From: Pseudomonadota bacterium
Lineage (GTDB): Bacteria; Desulfobacterota; Desulfarculia; Adiutricales; JAGVGV01
Direction of reading: 5' to 3'
DNA: 49,994 nt
NCBI GenBank assembly: GCA_018830135.1
Contig: JAHJTB010000089.1
Span: 1-49,994 of the forward strand
Every line of letters starts with the position of its first letter. The first letter of the stretch is position 1. Of the stretch, positions 41,341 to 49,960 are shown piece by piece. The notes under the pieces were generated by a model. The model was given only the letters and a program-made list of their open reading frames with translations. It had not been told where the DNA came from and searched no databases. The translations under genes were made by a program, and so were the position numbers.

Positions 41341-42494
41341 GCTTCTTTCAACAACTCCCGTGCAATGATGAGTTTCTGGATTTCCGAGGTCCCGCCGCCG
41401 ATTTCGATCAGCTTGGCGTCTCGCATGTAGCGTTCGACCGGGTACTCCCGGGTGTACCCGTAGCCGCCCAGAATCTGGATGGCATCCAGTCCGGCGCGGG
41501 TCCCCATGATCGAAGCGTAGTATTTAGCGATGGAAGCTTCCTTGGTCAGCTTGACGCCCTGATCGACGAGAGGGCAGAGGGTGTAGGTGAACTGCCGGGT
41601 GATGGTCAATCGGGTGGCCATTTCGGCCAGCATGTTCTGCACCATCTGAAAGGAGGCAATCGGCTGTTTGAACTGGATGCGTTCTTTGGCGTATCGGGCC
41701 GCGGTTTCGAGGCAGGCCTGTGCGATGCCGACGCTGGTGATGGCTCCCAGGATGCGTTCCTCGTCCAGGGTCTCGAAAAGGACGGGGAAGCCCCGGCCCT
41801 CACCGCCCATGACCTGGTCGGCCGAGACGCGGACGTTTTCCATGAAGACCTCGCCGGTCGGCGAACAGCGCATGCCCATTTTCTTGAAGGGCTGGCTGGT
41901 GCTCAAACCATCCATGCCCCGTTCCAGGATGAAGAGGGTCCCGCCCTGGGCGCCCCGGCTCCCGGCCTGGCGGGTGACGACCATGAAGTAGTCGGCGATC
42001 GGCCCGTTGGTGATAAAGGTCTTGGAACCGTTGATGACGTAATGGTCACCGTCCTGGCGGTAATTGGTTTTCAGGGACAGGGCGTCCGACCCGGCCTCGG
42101 GTTCGGTCAGACAGAAGGCGGCCACGGCTTCGCCCTGGATGACCTGGGGAATATACCGTTTCTTCTGCTCCTCCGTCCCGTACTTGGCGATAAAGTAGCA
42201 GAAGTTGGTCGTGCACATGTTGACCGACATGCCGAAACCGGCGGAGACCCGGCAGAACTCTTCCTTGATCAGGGCATTGGTCAGCAGGTCGGCGGCGCCG
42301 CCGCCCAGTTCACTCGGGCTGGTCGAGCCGATCAGGCCGTTCCGGCCGGCCTTGCGGTAGACTTCCAGGGGAAAGCGCTCCTCCTCGTCGATATCATGGG
42401 CGATGGGGGCCAGTTCGTTCTCGGCGAACTTGCGCGTCATATCCCGAACCATGCGGTGTTCTTCGGACAAGAGAGCGTCGAGCATTATCCTCAT
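41337..42494 (-). CDS. Acyl-CoA dehydrogenase
   Basis: FAD enzyme that makes an alpha,beta double bond in an acyl-CoA and passes electrons to ETF. The 385 residues include the signatures [32 protein letters not shown] and [19 protein letters not shown]. In the C-terminal loop IGGGTSEIQ the usual MCAD-type Glu is absent, but helix G contains LDEERILGA with a Glu before Arg, as in isovaleryl- and long-chain-type enzymes, so a catalytic base is present. Start ATG at 42494 has AAAGGAT nine bases upstream. Repeat C lies between it and the ligase gene upstream. Confidence 0.93.
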   Translation of the reverse strand: MRIMLDALLSEEHRMVRDMTRKFAENELAPIAHDIDEEERFPLEVYRKAGRNGLIGSTSPSELGGGAADLLTNALIKEEFCRVSAGFGMSVNMCTTNFCYFIAKYGTEEQKKRYIPQVIQGEAVAAFCLTEPEAGSDALSLKTNYRQDGDHYVINGSKTFITNGPIADYFMVVTRQAGSRGAQGGTLFILERGMDGLSTSQPFKKMGMRCSPTGEVFMENVRVSADQVMGGEGRGFPVLFETLDEERILGAITSVGIAQACLETAARYAKERIQFKQPIASFQMVQNMLAEMATRLTITRQFTYTLCPLVDQGVKLTKEASIAKYYASIMGTRAGLDAIQILGGYGYTREYPVERYMRDAKLIEIGGGTSEIQKLIIARELLKEA

Positions 42495-42530
42495 AGAAAA
42501 ACATCCTTTTCCGAACTCGGATTATATCAT

Positions 42531-42614
42531 AATTGAAGCCCCCCACTGCGAGATGCGGGGTATCTTCAACATGCAAGATAGAAATTCTTTTTCAGGACGG
42601 CCGCCAAGGCGGCC
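42531..42614. repeat. Degenerate palindromic repeat, copy C, with adjoining hairpin
   Basis: AATTGAAGCCCCCCACTGCGAGATGCGGGG followed by TATCTTCAACATGCAAGATAGAAA keeps the left end and first hairpin plan of copies A and B, but the second half is missing. A GGCCGCC AA GGCGGCC hairpin follows at 42599-42614. The element fills most of the 131-nt gap inside the acyl-CoA operon and might affect transcript ends there. Confidence 0.6.
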
Positions 42615-42625
42615 GCCCGGCCATA

Positions 42626-44167
42626 TCAGTCCTGAGCCTGGCCGTACTTCTCCCTCAGGACCCGTTTGAGAATCTTGCCGCCGAAAGTCCCCTTGGGCAG
42701 TTCGTCCACGAAGATGACCGAGGTGGGCTTTTTATGGCTGGCCAGGTGCCGGCGGCAGTGTTCGATGACCTCGTCCGCGGTGATCTGGGCGCCTTTGGCC
42801 CGGACGATGACGGCCCGGATGGATTCGCCCCATTTTTGATGGGGCACGCCGATGATCGCGCCTTCGGATATGCCGGGGTGGCGGTGCAGGACCTCTTCGA
42901 TCTCGGCGCAATAGACGTTCAGGCCGCCGGTCTTGATCATGTCCTTGATCCGGTCGACCATGTAGATGAAGCCCAGATCGTCGTATCGTCCCACGTCCCC
43001 GGTGTGCAGCCAGCCGCCGCGCAACGTCCGTTCGGTTTCCTCGGGGGCCTTGTAATAGCCCTTGAAGACCGAAGGTCCCCGGACGATGATTTCTCCCTCT
43101 TCGCCCACGGGCAGGTCGTTGTCGTCGGGGTCAACGATGCGGACCTCGGTGCACATGTAAGGCCGGCCGGCACTGCCCCATTCCCGGGGCTGGTCCGTGG
43201 GCCTGAGAACGGTCACGGCCGGTGATGCCTCGGTCAGGGCATAGGAGCAGTACAATGCGCCGTTGGGCCAAAGCACCCTTTCGATCTCCTCCTTGAGGTC
43301 CGGATGAAGGAAGCCCTGGCTGTTCAGCCATTTGGAGATCGATGAGGTGTCGCGCGGCCGTTTCTTCTGGACGTCGAGCAGCATGCGGAAGATGGTCGGG
43401 TTGCCGGTGATGAAGGTGGTCCGTTCCTGTTCGACCATGTCCAGATAGCGGCCCGGGTCGAAGCCGGAGCTGCCGATAAATGTCCCGCCGGCGTACATGT
43501 AGGCCATGAAGCGCGACAGGGCGGCGGTGTGGTACATCTGCATGGGGAAGTAGACCCGGTCTTCCGGCGTGGGGCTCTGGTTTTCGGTGGTCACGCAGAT
43601 GACGTTCCAGAGCAGGCTCTTGTGGGTGAGGATGGCCCCTTTGGGGCGGCCGGTGGTCCCGCCGGTGAACATGAGAAAGGCCTCGTCCGCTTCGAGGACC
43701 CGGTCGGGCGGTTCGTCCTCCGAGGCCCGGGACATCAGGTCCTCATAGTCCCGGGCGAAGCCGGGCGTTCCGCCGCCCATGCAGATGAACGACTTGAGCC
43801 TGGGGACCCGCTGTCGCAGGTCTTCGGCATGGCCGGCGAAATCCCCATGAAAGACCAGGGTCTCCGAATCGGTGAATTCGGCCTCATACGTAATATCGTC
43901 CAGCGTGGCCCGGGAGTCCAGCGGCGTGGTGATGATGCCCAGCTTGGCGTGGGCCAGGTAGACCTCCATAAGCTGGATGCAGTTGTTCGACAGGGTGGCG
44001 ACTCGGCTGCCCCTGCCCAGACCCAGGCCGAGCAGGGCCTGGGCGTATCGGTTGACGCGACGATTGAGCTGATCGTAGGTCAGGGCGCTCTTGTCGTCCA
44101 TGACGGCTTTTTTGTTGGGATACTTGCGGGCCGAGCGGGCGAAGGCCTGCCCCAGCGTCATTTCCAT
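42626..44167 (-). CDS. AMP-forming acyl-CoA ligase
   Basis: 513 residues with MFTGGTTGRPKGAIL (about residue 170), SYALTEASPAV, GGWLHTGDVGRYDDLG, VDRIKDMIKTGGLNVY and the Lys motif LPKGTFGGKILKRVL, which carries one extra residue against the usual LPKxxxGKI pattern. It starts 10 nt after the BKACE gene and is in the same operon. It is one of four AMP-forming ligases in the window; the operon having two suggests two acid substrates, or a substrate and its cleavage product. Confidence 0.92.
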   Translation of the reverse strand: MEMTLGQAFARSARKYPNKKAVMDDKSALTYDQLNRRVNRYAQALLGLGLGRGSRVATLSNNCIQLMEVYLAHAKLGIITTPLDSRATLDDITYEAEFTDSETLVFHGDFAGHAEDLRQRVPRLKSFICMGGGTPGFARDYEDLMSRASEDEPPDRVLEADEAFLMFTGGTTGRPKGAILTHKSLLWNVICVTTENQSPTPEDRVYFPMQMYHTAALSRFMAYMYAGGTFIGSSGFDPGRYLDMVEQERTTFITGNPTIFRMLLDVQKKRPRDTSSISKWLNSQGFLHPDLKEEIERVLWPNGALYCSYALTEASPAVTVLRPTDQPREWGSAGRPYMCTEVRIVDPDDNDLPVGEEGEIIVRGPSVFKGYYKAPEETERTLRGGWLHTGDVGRYDDLGFIYMVDRIKDMIKTGGLNVYCAEIEEVLHRHPGISEGAIIGVPHQKWGESIRAVIVRAKGAQITADEVIEHCRRHLASHKKPTSVIFVDELPKGTFGGKILKRVLREKYGQAQD

Positions 44168-44177
44168 GACCGCCTCC

Positions 44178-45017
44178 TTACTTGTTCAACAATGGTAGCA
44201 TTTCACGGGTATCATCGAGGCCGGCCACTTCCATCCCGAACTCGCGAATGAGCCGGGCGGCCTTGTCCACCAGTTCCGCGTTGCTTTGGGCCAGGACGCC
44301 CCGGGACAGGTAGAGGTTGTCCTCGAAGCCGACCCGGATATTGCCGCCCATGAGTGTGCCGACCATGCCCAGGGTCAGCTGATGTCGGCCGATGCCCACC
44401 GTCTGCCACGTGTACTCCGGGGGAATGCTCTCGTGCAGGGCGACCAGGTTTTTGATGGTCGCCGGGATGCCGCCCATGACGCCCATGACGAAGCTGATCT
44501 GGTAGGGCGGATCGAGAAGTCCGGGCCGTCTAATCCAGTGCTCCACGTTCTGGACCATGGACAGGTCATAGACCTCGAACTCGGGCATGACCCCGATCTC
44601 CTTCATCCGCGTGGCGTACAGTTCCATGACCTCCGGCAGATTGGGAAAAAGCCGGCGGCCGAAGTTCATGGAGCCCGCGTTGAGGGAGGCGGAATCGGGC
44701 CGGAGTTCGACCACGGGGCGGAGCCGGTCCTCGGGGCTCAGGCCCAGAGTGGTCGCCCCGCCGCCGGTGGTGATCTGGGTGACGATGGGGCAGGCGTCCC
44801 GGACGGCGTCCAGGTAGGCCCGGAAAACCTCGAGGTCGGACGTGGGGGAGCCGCTGTTCGGGTCCCGGGCGTGGAGGTGGACGACGGTCGCGCCGGCCTC
44901 GAAGGAGCGCTTGGTCTCCGCGGCGACCTCCTCCGGGGTCACGGGCAGGTTGGGGTTGTCGGCCCAGGTGGGTATGCTGCCCGTGGGGGCCACGGTGATA
45001 ATAACCTTTCTGCTCAT
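44178..45017 (-). CDS. BKACE-family beta-keto acid cleavage enzyme
   Basis: 279 residues, the standard length of the zinc-dependent family typified by 3-keto-5-aminohexanoate cleavage enzyme (Kce), which converts a beta-keto acid plus acetyl-CoA into acetoacetate plus a CoA ester. The zinc His pair is in VVHLHARDP and the catalytic Arg, Glu and Asp are in NIRVGFEDN. At the substrate-binding position occupied by Glu in Kce (GAE), this protein reads APTGSIPT, so an amino-bearing substrate is unlikely. It sits between the OB-fold/thiolase pair and a CoA ligase. Confidence 0.88.
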   Translation of the reverse strand: MSRKVIITVAPTGSIPTWADNPNLPVTPEEVAAETKRSFEAGATVVHLHARDPNSGSPTSDLEVFRAYLDAVRDACPIVTQITTGGGATTLGLSPEDRLRPVVELRPDSASLNAGSMNFGRRLFPNLPEVMELYATRMKEIGVMPEFEVYDLSMVQNVEHWIRRPGLLDPPYQISFVMGVMGGIPATIKNLVALHESIPPEYTWQTVGIGRHQLTLGMVGTLMGGNIRVGFEDNLYLSRGVLAQSNAELVDKAARLIREFGMEVAGLDDTREMLPLLNK

Positions 45018-45092
45018 AATGTCTCCCGTGGGACGCCCGGAGGATGACCGGCGCGGGCCCCGGTCATCCGTCGGCGGGCCGTGGCTGAGTCG

Positions 45093-45638
45093 TTATTCGA
45101 GGGGACGGAAGTAGAAGTCGGTGATGGCGCCGTGCCTTTCCTCGCGAAAATAGGCTTTGACCCGGGTGCCGACCTTGATCTGGGACACGTCATCGACCTC
45201 CATGTTGGTCATCATGACGAAGTCGGACCCGTCGAGCTGGATGTAGGCGCAGATAAAAGGCACCTTTTTGATGAAGGCGCTGGTGGTGAAGTACTGGACC
45301 GTGCAGGCCTTGATCGTGCCGGTGCCTTCGAGGGGCAGCCATTCCGTGGGCACGTAGCAAAGCGAGCAATGGTCGCGCGGCGGGCAGTAGACCTTGCCGC
45401 ACTGGGTGCATCTGGCGCCGTAAATGGTCTTGTTCTCGCGAATCTCCCGGAAAAATCGCGACTGCCGGCCCAGGCTGTATTTGAAAAAGACCTCCATTTT
45501 GTCCGGTATTTCCAAGGGCTGGTCCATGGGAACCTGTCCGGACAGTTCGGCCTCGTATTCCCTTTTCAGATATTCGACGGGAATACCGTATTTAGCCTCA
45601 TGATATTGGTACCACTTTTCGCGTTCCTGCTCGTTCAT
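45093..45638 (-). CDS. OB-fold/Zn-ribbon protein (DUF35), thiolase partner
   Basis: 181 residues, starting at MNEQEREKWYQYHEAKYG. The ATG overlaps the thiolase stop as ATGA, which decides the start over the longer track version. It has a rubredoxin-like zinc ribbon (CTQCGKVYCPPRDHCSLC, about residues 75-95) followed by an OB fold (IKACTVQYF, YIQLDGSDFVMMTNM). DUF35 proteins commonly pair with thiolase-like enzymes and are thought to help CoA-substrate handling and complex assembly, for example in BbsAB and archaeal HMG-CoA synthase complexes. It probably forms a stable complex with the next protein. Confidence 0.88.
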   Translation of the reverse strand: MNEQEREKWYQYHEAKYGIPVEYLKREYEAELSGQVPMDQPLEIPDKMEVFFKYSLGRQSRFFREIRENKTIYGARCTQCGKVYCPPRDHCSLCYVPTEWLPLEGTGTIKACTVQYFTTSAFIKKVPFICAYIQLDGSDFVMMTNMEVDDVSQIKVGTRVKAYFREERHGAITDFYFRPLE

Positions 45639-46834
45639 GACTTGTCTCCCTCCAGGACCAGGCAGATGGTCCAGGTGCACAAGGTTCCACCGATGCTTTG
45701 GACCAGGCCGCGCCGGGCGTTCTTGACCTGCCGCTCACCGGCCTCTCCCCTCATATGCAGGGCCACCTCATAGGTCTGCATGATTCCCGTAGCCCCGACG
45801 GCGTGTCCGCAGCCGATCAGTCCGCCGCTGACGTTGACCGGAATCCGGCCGTCCGGCAGGACCGTGCCCTCGTCTATCAAGCGTCCGCCCTGCCCTTCCT
45901 CGCAGAAAAAGCAGTCCTCGTAGGCCATGATTTCCGTGCCGCTGAACGCGTCGTGCAGTTCGGCCAGGTCCAGCTCACGGACCGGGTCCTTGACGCCGGC
46001 CATCTTGTAAGCGCTCTGGGCGGCTACCCGGGAGGATTCGAAGGTGTACAGATTGGGCCGGTTGCCCGGCATGACGTAATCCACCGAAGCGCCCACGCCG
46101 GTGATCCAGACCGGATTGTCCGTCAACTCCCGGGCCACTTCCTCACTGGCCAGGATGACCGCGGACGAGCCTTCGGAATAGAGGCAGTTGTCGTAGAACT
46201 TGAACGGCTCGACGATCTTGCGGGAATTGAGCACGTCCTCGACGGTGATGACTTTGGGCGACTGGGCGATGGGGTTCTTGGTCGCGTTCAAATGGTTCTT
46301 GACCGAGACCTTGGCCATCTGCTCCTCGGTGGGGTTGCCGTATTTTTCCAGGTGGGCGATAACGGCCAGGGCGAAGCCGGAAGCCGCGGTCCGGCCGGCC
46401 GGGTTGTCGTAGGTCATGTCCGCCGTATACAGGATGGCCCGGAGCACTTCGGGCGTGGTGACACCGGATTCATAGTTGAAACAGTCGTTGCATTTCTCCA
46501 CGCCCAGGACCAGGCAGACGTCGTACAGGCCGCTGGCCACCTCGGAATACCCGATTCTCATGGCCGCGCCGCCGGTGGCCCCGCCCGAGTTGACCCGGAC
46601 CATGGGCTTCAGGCCCAGGCCCAGGTAGTCGTGGACGAAGGCGTCCGGCTGGTATTGACGCTGAAAAAAGTCGTTGTAGATGCCGTAGACCGCGCAGTCG
46701 ATCCGGGTCCGATCGATCCCGGCATCCTCCATGGCCATTTTGGCCGCGTCGAAGGCCAGCTCATAATAGGTCTTGTCCACCCATCTGGCCTTGAACTTGG
46801 TGGTCCCCATTCCCACGATGCCCACTTTTCTCAT
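45635..46834 (-). CDS. Thiolase-like protein (SCP2/lipid-transfer type) lacking nucleophilic Cys
   Basis: 399 residues with the thiolase fold (VGIVGMGTTKF, LHDAFSGTEI, GGLIGCGHAVGATG). The nucleophile segment, normally of the form ACxTG or CGSG, reads VNSGGATGGAAM, with Gly in place of Cys. The C-terminal Cys motif is also changed (VQSIGGTLCTW). Two catalytic His motifs are kept. Classical acyl-Cys thiolysis is therefore unlikely; a non-decarboxylative condensation or retro-Claisen-like reaction without a covalent acyl enzyme is possible. It forms a pair with the DUF35 protein and begins the minus-strand operon. My motif alignment is by eye. Confidence 0.82.
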   Translation of the reverse strand: MRKVGIVGMGTTKFKARWVDKTYYELAFDAAKMAMEDAGIDRTRIDCAVYGIYNDFFQRQYQPDAFVHDYLGLGLKPMVRVNSGGATGGAAMRIGYSEVASGLYDVCLVLGVEKCNDCFNYESGVTTPEVLRAILYTADMTYDNPAGRTAASGFALAVIAHLEKYGNPTEEQMAKVSVKNHLNATKNPIAQSPKVITVEDVLNSRKIVEPFKFYDNCLYSEGSSAVILASEEVARELTDNPVWITGVGASVDYVMPGNRPNLYTFESSRVAAQSAYKMAGVKDPVRELDLAELHDAFSGTEIMAYEDCFFCEEGQGGRLIDEGTVLPDGRIPVNVSGGLIGCGHAVGATGIMQTYEVALHMRGEAGERQVKNARRGLVQSIGGTLCTWTICLVLEGDKS

Positions 46835-46988
46835 TGGTGCACTCTCCCTTTGGATGTTTGACGAATCAATCCCGCATGGACGGGTCCCTTATCTCGTTCG
46901 CTCCGCGTCGGGCCGGCGCCTTAGGACATCGGCCCCGGCCTGTTCCTGGGATATCGGCTGCCATCCGCTTCGGCCCGCATTTTTCACC

Positions 46989-47018
46989 TTGACTTTCAGG
47001 GCGGTGGTGTATTAGGAT
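46989..47018 (+). promoter_or_regulatory. Candidate promoter of the plus-strand ligase/dehydrogenase genes
   Basis: TTGACT, an 18-nt spacer and TAGGAT lie 123 nt before the ligase start, in the 306-nt gap between divergent operons. The rest of the gap (46835-46985) is GC-rich without a visible gene. Confidence 0.4.
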
Positions 47019-47043
47019 TTGATCAGATTTTTTACTAAATCCT
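47014..47043. promoter_or_regulatory. Inverted repeat, possible operator between divergent acyl-CoA operons
   Basis: AGGATTT and AAATCCT are 7-bp perfect arms with a 16-nt AT-rich spacer, overlapping the proposed -10. This geometry would suit a dimeric acyl-CoA-responsive repressor, but no regulator gene is nearby. Confidence 0.3.
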
Positions 47044-47140
47044 TGATGGATTGTCAAGCGCTAATTCCCCGTTTCCAAGTCCGGAGCCGCTTTTTCGGGC
47101 CCCAGCGGACGGGTCCAGATCAAATCCGAGGATATCGCGA

Positions 47141-48682
47141 ATGGACACAGAATCGACGATCAATCTCTTTCGAACCATATCCCGATCGGCGCGCCGGTTC
47201 GGGGATAAGACGGCCCTGGTTTCCCATGAAGACCAACGCCTGTCCTACGCCGAACTCGATCGCCTGAGCAACCGGTTCGCCCGGGGACTTTCGGCTTTGG
47301 GCTTTTCCAAGGGCGATCACATCGGCACCCTGTCCTTTAACGCCAACGAACTCCTGATCGCCTTTTTCGGAATTCTGAAGATCGGGGCGGTGGCCGTGAC
47401 GGTCAACGTCCGGCTGGCGGACCCGGAGATTCTATGGCTCCTGGACCATTCCGATGTTGCGGCCCTGGTTTTCGACTCCGACTTCAAGGACCGGGTCGAC
47501 GCGCTGCGACCGGACCTGCCCCGCCTGAAGCACCTGATCATGTTCGGCGGGGAACCCTCCCCCGGCGTGTCGGCCTTCGAGGCCATTCTGGAAAGCGGCT
47601 CGGACCAGGAGTCCGGGGTTGTGGTGGAAGGCGAAGACACGGCCTTTATCATCTACACATCCGGGACCACGGGGCGCCCCAAGGGCGTCATGGTCACGCA
47701 CAACGGTTTCCTGTGGAACTGCGTCAACTGGTCTTGCGCCGGGAGTTTTCGGGAGTGCGACGTCGCGCTTCAGGTCTTCCCCCTCTTCCATGTCGCCGCC
47801 ATCGGCAGCGTCCTGACCCATCTGTATCTCGGGGCCACGATCCACATCAAGAAGTCCTTCGATCCCCGCGACTATATGGAAACCATCGCCCGGGAACGGA
47901 TCAACCGCCTTGCGGCCGCGCCCACGGTCTTCGCCATGCTTCTGGCCCTTCCGGAGATCGAGACGTACGACACGAGTTCCGTGGAACTGATCGGCTCGGG
48001 TTCGGCGATCATGCCCACCGAGATTCAAAGGCGTCTTCAGGCCGTCTTTCCCGCGGCCAGGCTGTTCGACACCTACGGCATGTCCGAGGCCTCCGGCGGC
48101 ATCACCACGCTCCAGACCGAGGACTTTCACCGGAAGACGGCCTGCGTGGGCAGACCGCACCTGAACCTGGAAATGCGGGTCGTCGACGACGATGACCATG
48201 ACGTCTCCGTCGGCCAGGTGGGCGAAGTCATCTTCCGGGGGAACAACCGGATGAAAGGCTACTACAAGGACCCCGAGAATACGAAATCGGCCATACGCGA
48301 CGGCTGGTATCATACCGGCGATATGGGCCGCCTTGACGAAGAGGGGTTTCTGTACATCGTCGACCGGAAGAAGGACATGGTCATCACCGGCGGAGAAAAC
48401 GTCTATCCCCGTGAGGTCGAGGAAGTGCTTTACACGCATCCCGGCATCGCGGAAGCGGCCGTGATCGGCGTGCCGGACGCCAAGTGGGGCGAAGCGGTCA
48501 AGGCGGTGATCGTCCTCAGACCCGGGCATTCCGCCGCGCCCGAGGAAATCATCGCCTTCTGCCGCAAGCATATCGCGGGCTACAAGTGCCCCAAGAGCGT
48601 GGTCTTTGTCGAGGCGCTGCCCAAGAATCCGATCGGCAAGGTACTCAAACGCACGCTCAAGGAACAGTACGACCGGTCGTAA
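47141..48682 (+). CDS. AMP-forming acyl-CoA ligase
   Basis: 513 residues. I chose the ATG at 47141 (MDTESTINLF) because GAGGAT lies eight bases before it; the track's TTG start 30 codons earlier has no support. It contains IYTSGTTGRPKGVMV (about residue 170), TYGMSEASGG, GWYHTGDMGRLDEEG, VDRKKDMVITGGENVYPRE and the Lys motif LPKNPIGKVLKRTL. It is divergent from the thiolase operon and leads a two-gene unit with a dehydrogenase, a common pair for the first two steps of acid degradation. Confidence 0.92.
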   Translation: MDTESTINLFRTISRSARRFGDKTALVSHEDQRLSYAELDRLSNRFARGLSALGFSKGDHIGTLSFNANELLIAFFGILKIGAVAVTVNVRLADPEILWLLDHSDVAALVFDSDFKDRVDALRPDLPRLKHLIMFGGEPSPGVSAFEAILESGSDQESGVVVEGEDTAFIIYTSGTTGRPKGVMVTHNGFLWNCVNWSCAGSFRECDVALQVFPLFHVAAIGSVLTHLYLGATIHIKKSFDPRDYMETIARERINRLAAAPTVFAMLLALPEIETYDTSSVELIGSGSAIMPTEIQRRLQAVFPAARLFDTYGMSEASGGITTLQTEDFHRKTACVGRPHLNLEMRVVDDDDHDVSVGQVGEVIFRGNNRMKGYYKDPENTKSAIRDGWYHTGDMGRLDEEGFLYIVDRKKDMVITGGENVYPREVEEVLYTHPGIAEAAVIGVPDAKWGEAVKAVIVLRPGHSAAPEEIIAFCRKHIAGYKCPKSVVFVEALPKNPIGKVLKRTLKEQYDRS

Positions 48683-48757
48683 GCGGCCGGCACTCGCGGG
48701 CGCGCCTCCCCGGAAGCGCTCTCGGCCCAGCATGTCATCGTCACCAAGGAGGTTGAA

Positions 48758-49906
48758 ATGGGACGACAAATCTATACGGAAGAACATGACATCTTCCGGG
48801 CGGCCTTCAAACGGTACCTGGAAAAGGAGGTCGTTCCTCATCTTGAGGAGTGGGAGGAAAATCATGAAGTCCCCCGCGAGGCCTGGAAGAAGATGGGAGA
48901 ACAGGGCTATATCTGTCCCTGGCTGGAGGAGGAGTACGGGGGCTCGGGGGCCGGCTTCGAGTACTCGATCATCATCAATGAAGAGATGAGCCGGGTCCGG
49001 GCCAACGGGTTTTCGGTCGGGCTGCACAGCGACATTATTGCCCCGTATATCAACAGTTTCGGTTCCGAAGAACAAAAGGCGAAATACCTGCCCGGCGCCG
49101 CCACCGGCGATATCCTTCTGGCCGTGGCCATGACCGAGCCTGACGCCGGCTCCGACCTGCAGGCCATCCGGACCCGCGCGGTCAAGGACGGGGACCACTA
49201 CGTGATCAACGGCCAGAAGACCTTCATCAGCAACGGCTACTGCTGCGACCTGGCCGTGGTGGCCTGCAAGACCGACCCCAACGCCAAGCCGGCCTATAAG
49301 GGCATCAGCCTGATCCTGGTCGAGGCCGGGACGCCCGGGTTCAACAAGGGCCGCCGCCTCCAGAAAATGGGGCTGCAGATCCAGGACACGGCCGAACTGT
49401 ATTTCGAAGACTGCCGCGTTCCGGCCACGAATCTGCTGGGGCAGGAAGGTCGCGGTTTCTATTACCTGATGGACAAGCTGCAGCAGGAGCGGCTGATCGC
49501 GATCATCCGGGCCCAGGTCGGGGCGGAGGAGATGCTCAAGCTGACCATGGACTACGTCAAGCAGCGCCATGCCTTCGGCAAACCCATCGGTTCCTTCCAG
49601 CACAACGCCTTCAAGCTCGCTGAAATGGCCACCGAGATCGAACTGGGCCGGACTTTTTTCGACGATCTGCTGGCCGATCACCTCGAAGGCAGGAACATCG
49701 TCAAGAAGGTTTCCATGGCCAAGTGGTGGATCGGCGAGATGTGCAACCGTGTGGCTTACCAGTGCCTCCAGCTCCACGGCGGGTACGGCTTCATGGACGA
49801 ATACGTCATTTCGAAGTGGTACCGGGACGTGCGGGCCATTACCATCTACGCCGGAACGACCGAGATCATGAAGCAGGTCATCGCCCGGGAGATGGGCCTG
49901 TTGTAA
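48758..49906 (+). CDS. Acyl-CoA dehydrogenase
   Basis: 382 residues with signatures AVAMTEPDAGSDLQAI, KTFISNGYCCDLAVV and LHGGYGFMDEYVISKWYRDVRA. The end loop reads YAGTTEIMKQ, without the MCAD-type Glu, while helix G contains KLQQERLIAI with Glu before Arg, fitting the long-chain/isovaleryl group. AAGGAGG lies five bases before the ATG. The 75-nt gap to the ligase and the strong terminator after it indicate a bicistronic unit. Electrons would go to an ETF encoded elsewhere. Confidence 0.94.
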   Translation: MGRQIYTEEHDIFRAAFKRYLEKEVVPHLEEWEENHEVPREAWKKMGEQGYICPWLEEEYGGSGAGFEYSIIINEEMSRVRANGFSVGLHSDIIAPYINSFGSEEQKAKYLPGAATGDILLAVAMTEPDAGSDLQAIRTRAVKDGDHYVINGQKTFISNGYCCDLAVVACKTDPNAKPAYKGISLILVEAGTPGFNKGRRLQKMGLQIQDTAELYFEDCRVPATNLLGQEGRGFYYLMDKLQQERLIAIIRAQVGAEEMLKLTMDYVKQRHAFGKPIGSFQHNAFKLAEMATEIELGRTFFDDLLADHLEGRNIVKKVSMAKWWIGEMCNRVAYQCLQLHGGYGFMDEYVISKWYRDVRAITIYAGTTEIMKQVIAREMGLL

Positions 49907-49923
49907 AGCGATCACCAAGAACA

Positions 49924-49960
49924 GCAAAGGGGCGCGAACTCTCGCGCCCCTTTGCGTTTA
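49924..49960 (+). terminator. Rho-independent terminator after the dehydrogenase gene
   Basis: GCAAAGGGGCGCGA and TCGCGCCCCTTTGC form a perfect 14-bp stem with an ACTC loop, followed by GTTTATTG. It starts 18 nt after the stop codon and may also serve the opposite strand. Confidence 0.85.

Noticed and set aside
47432-49927. 831-aa minus-strand ORF
   Set aside because: It is a shadow of the plus-strand ligase and dehydrogenase, both of which have complete family motifs.
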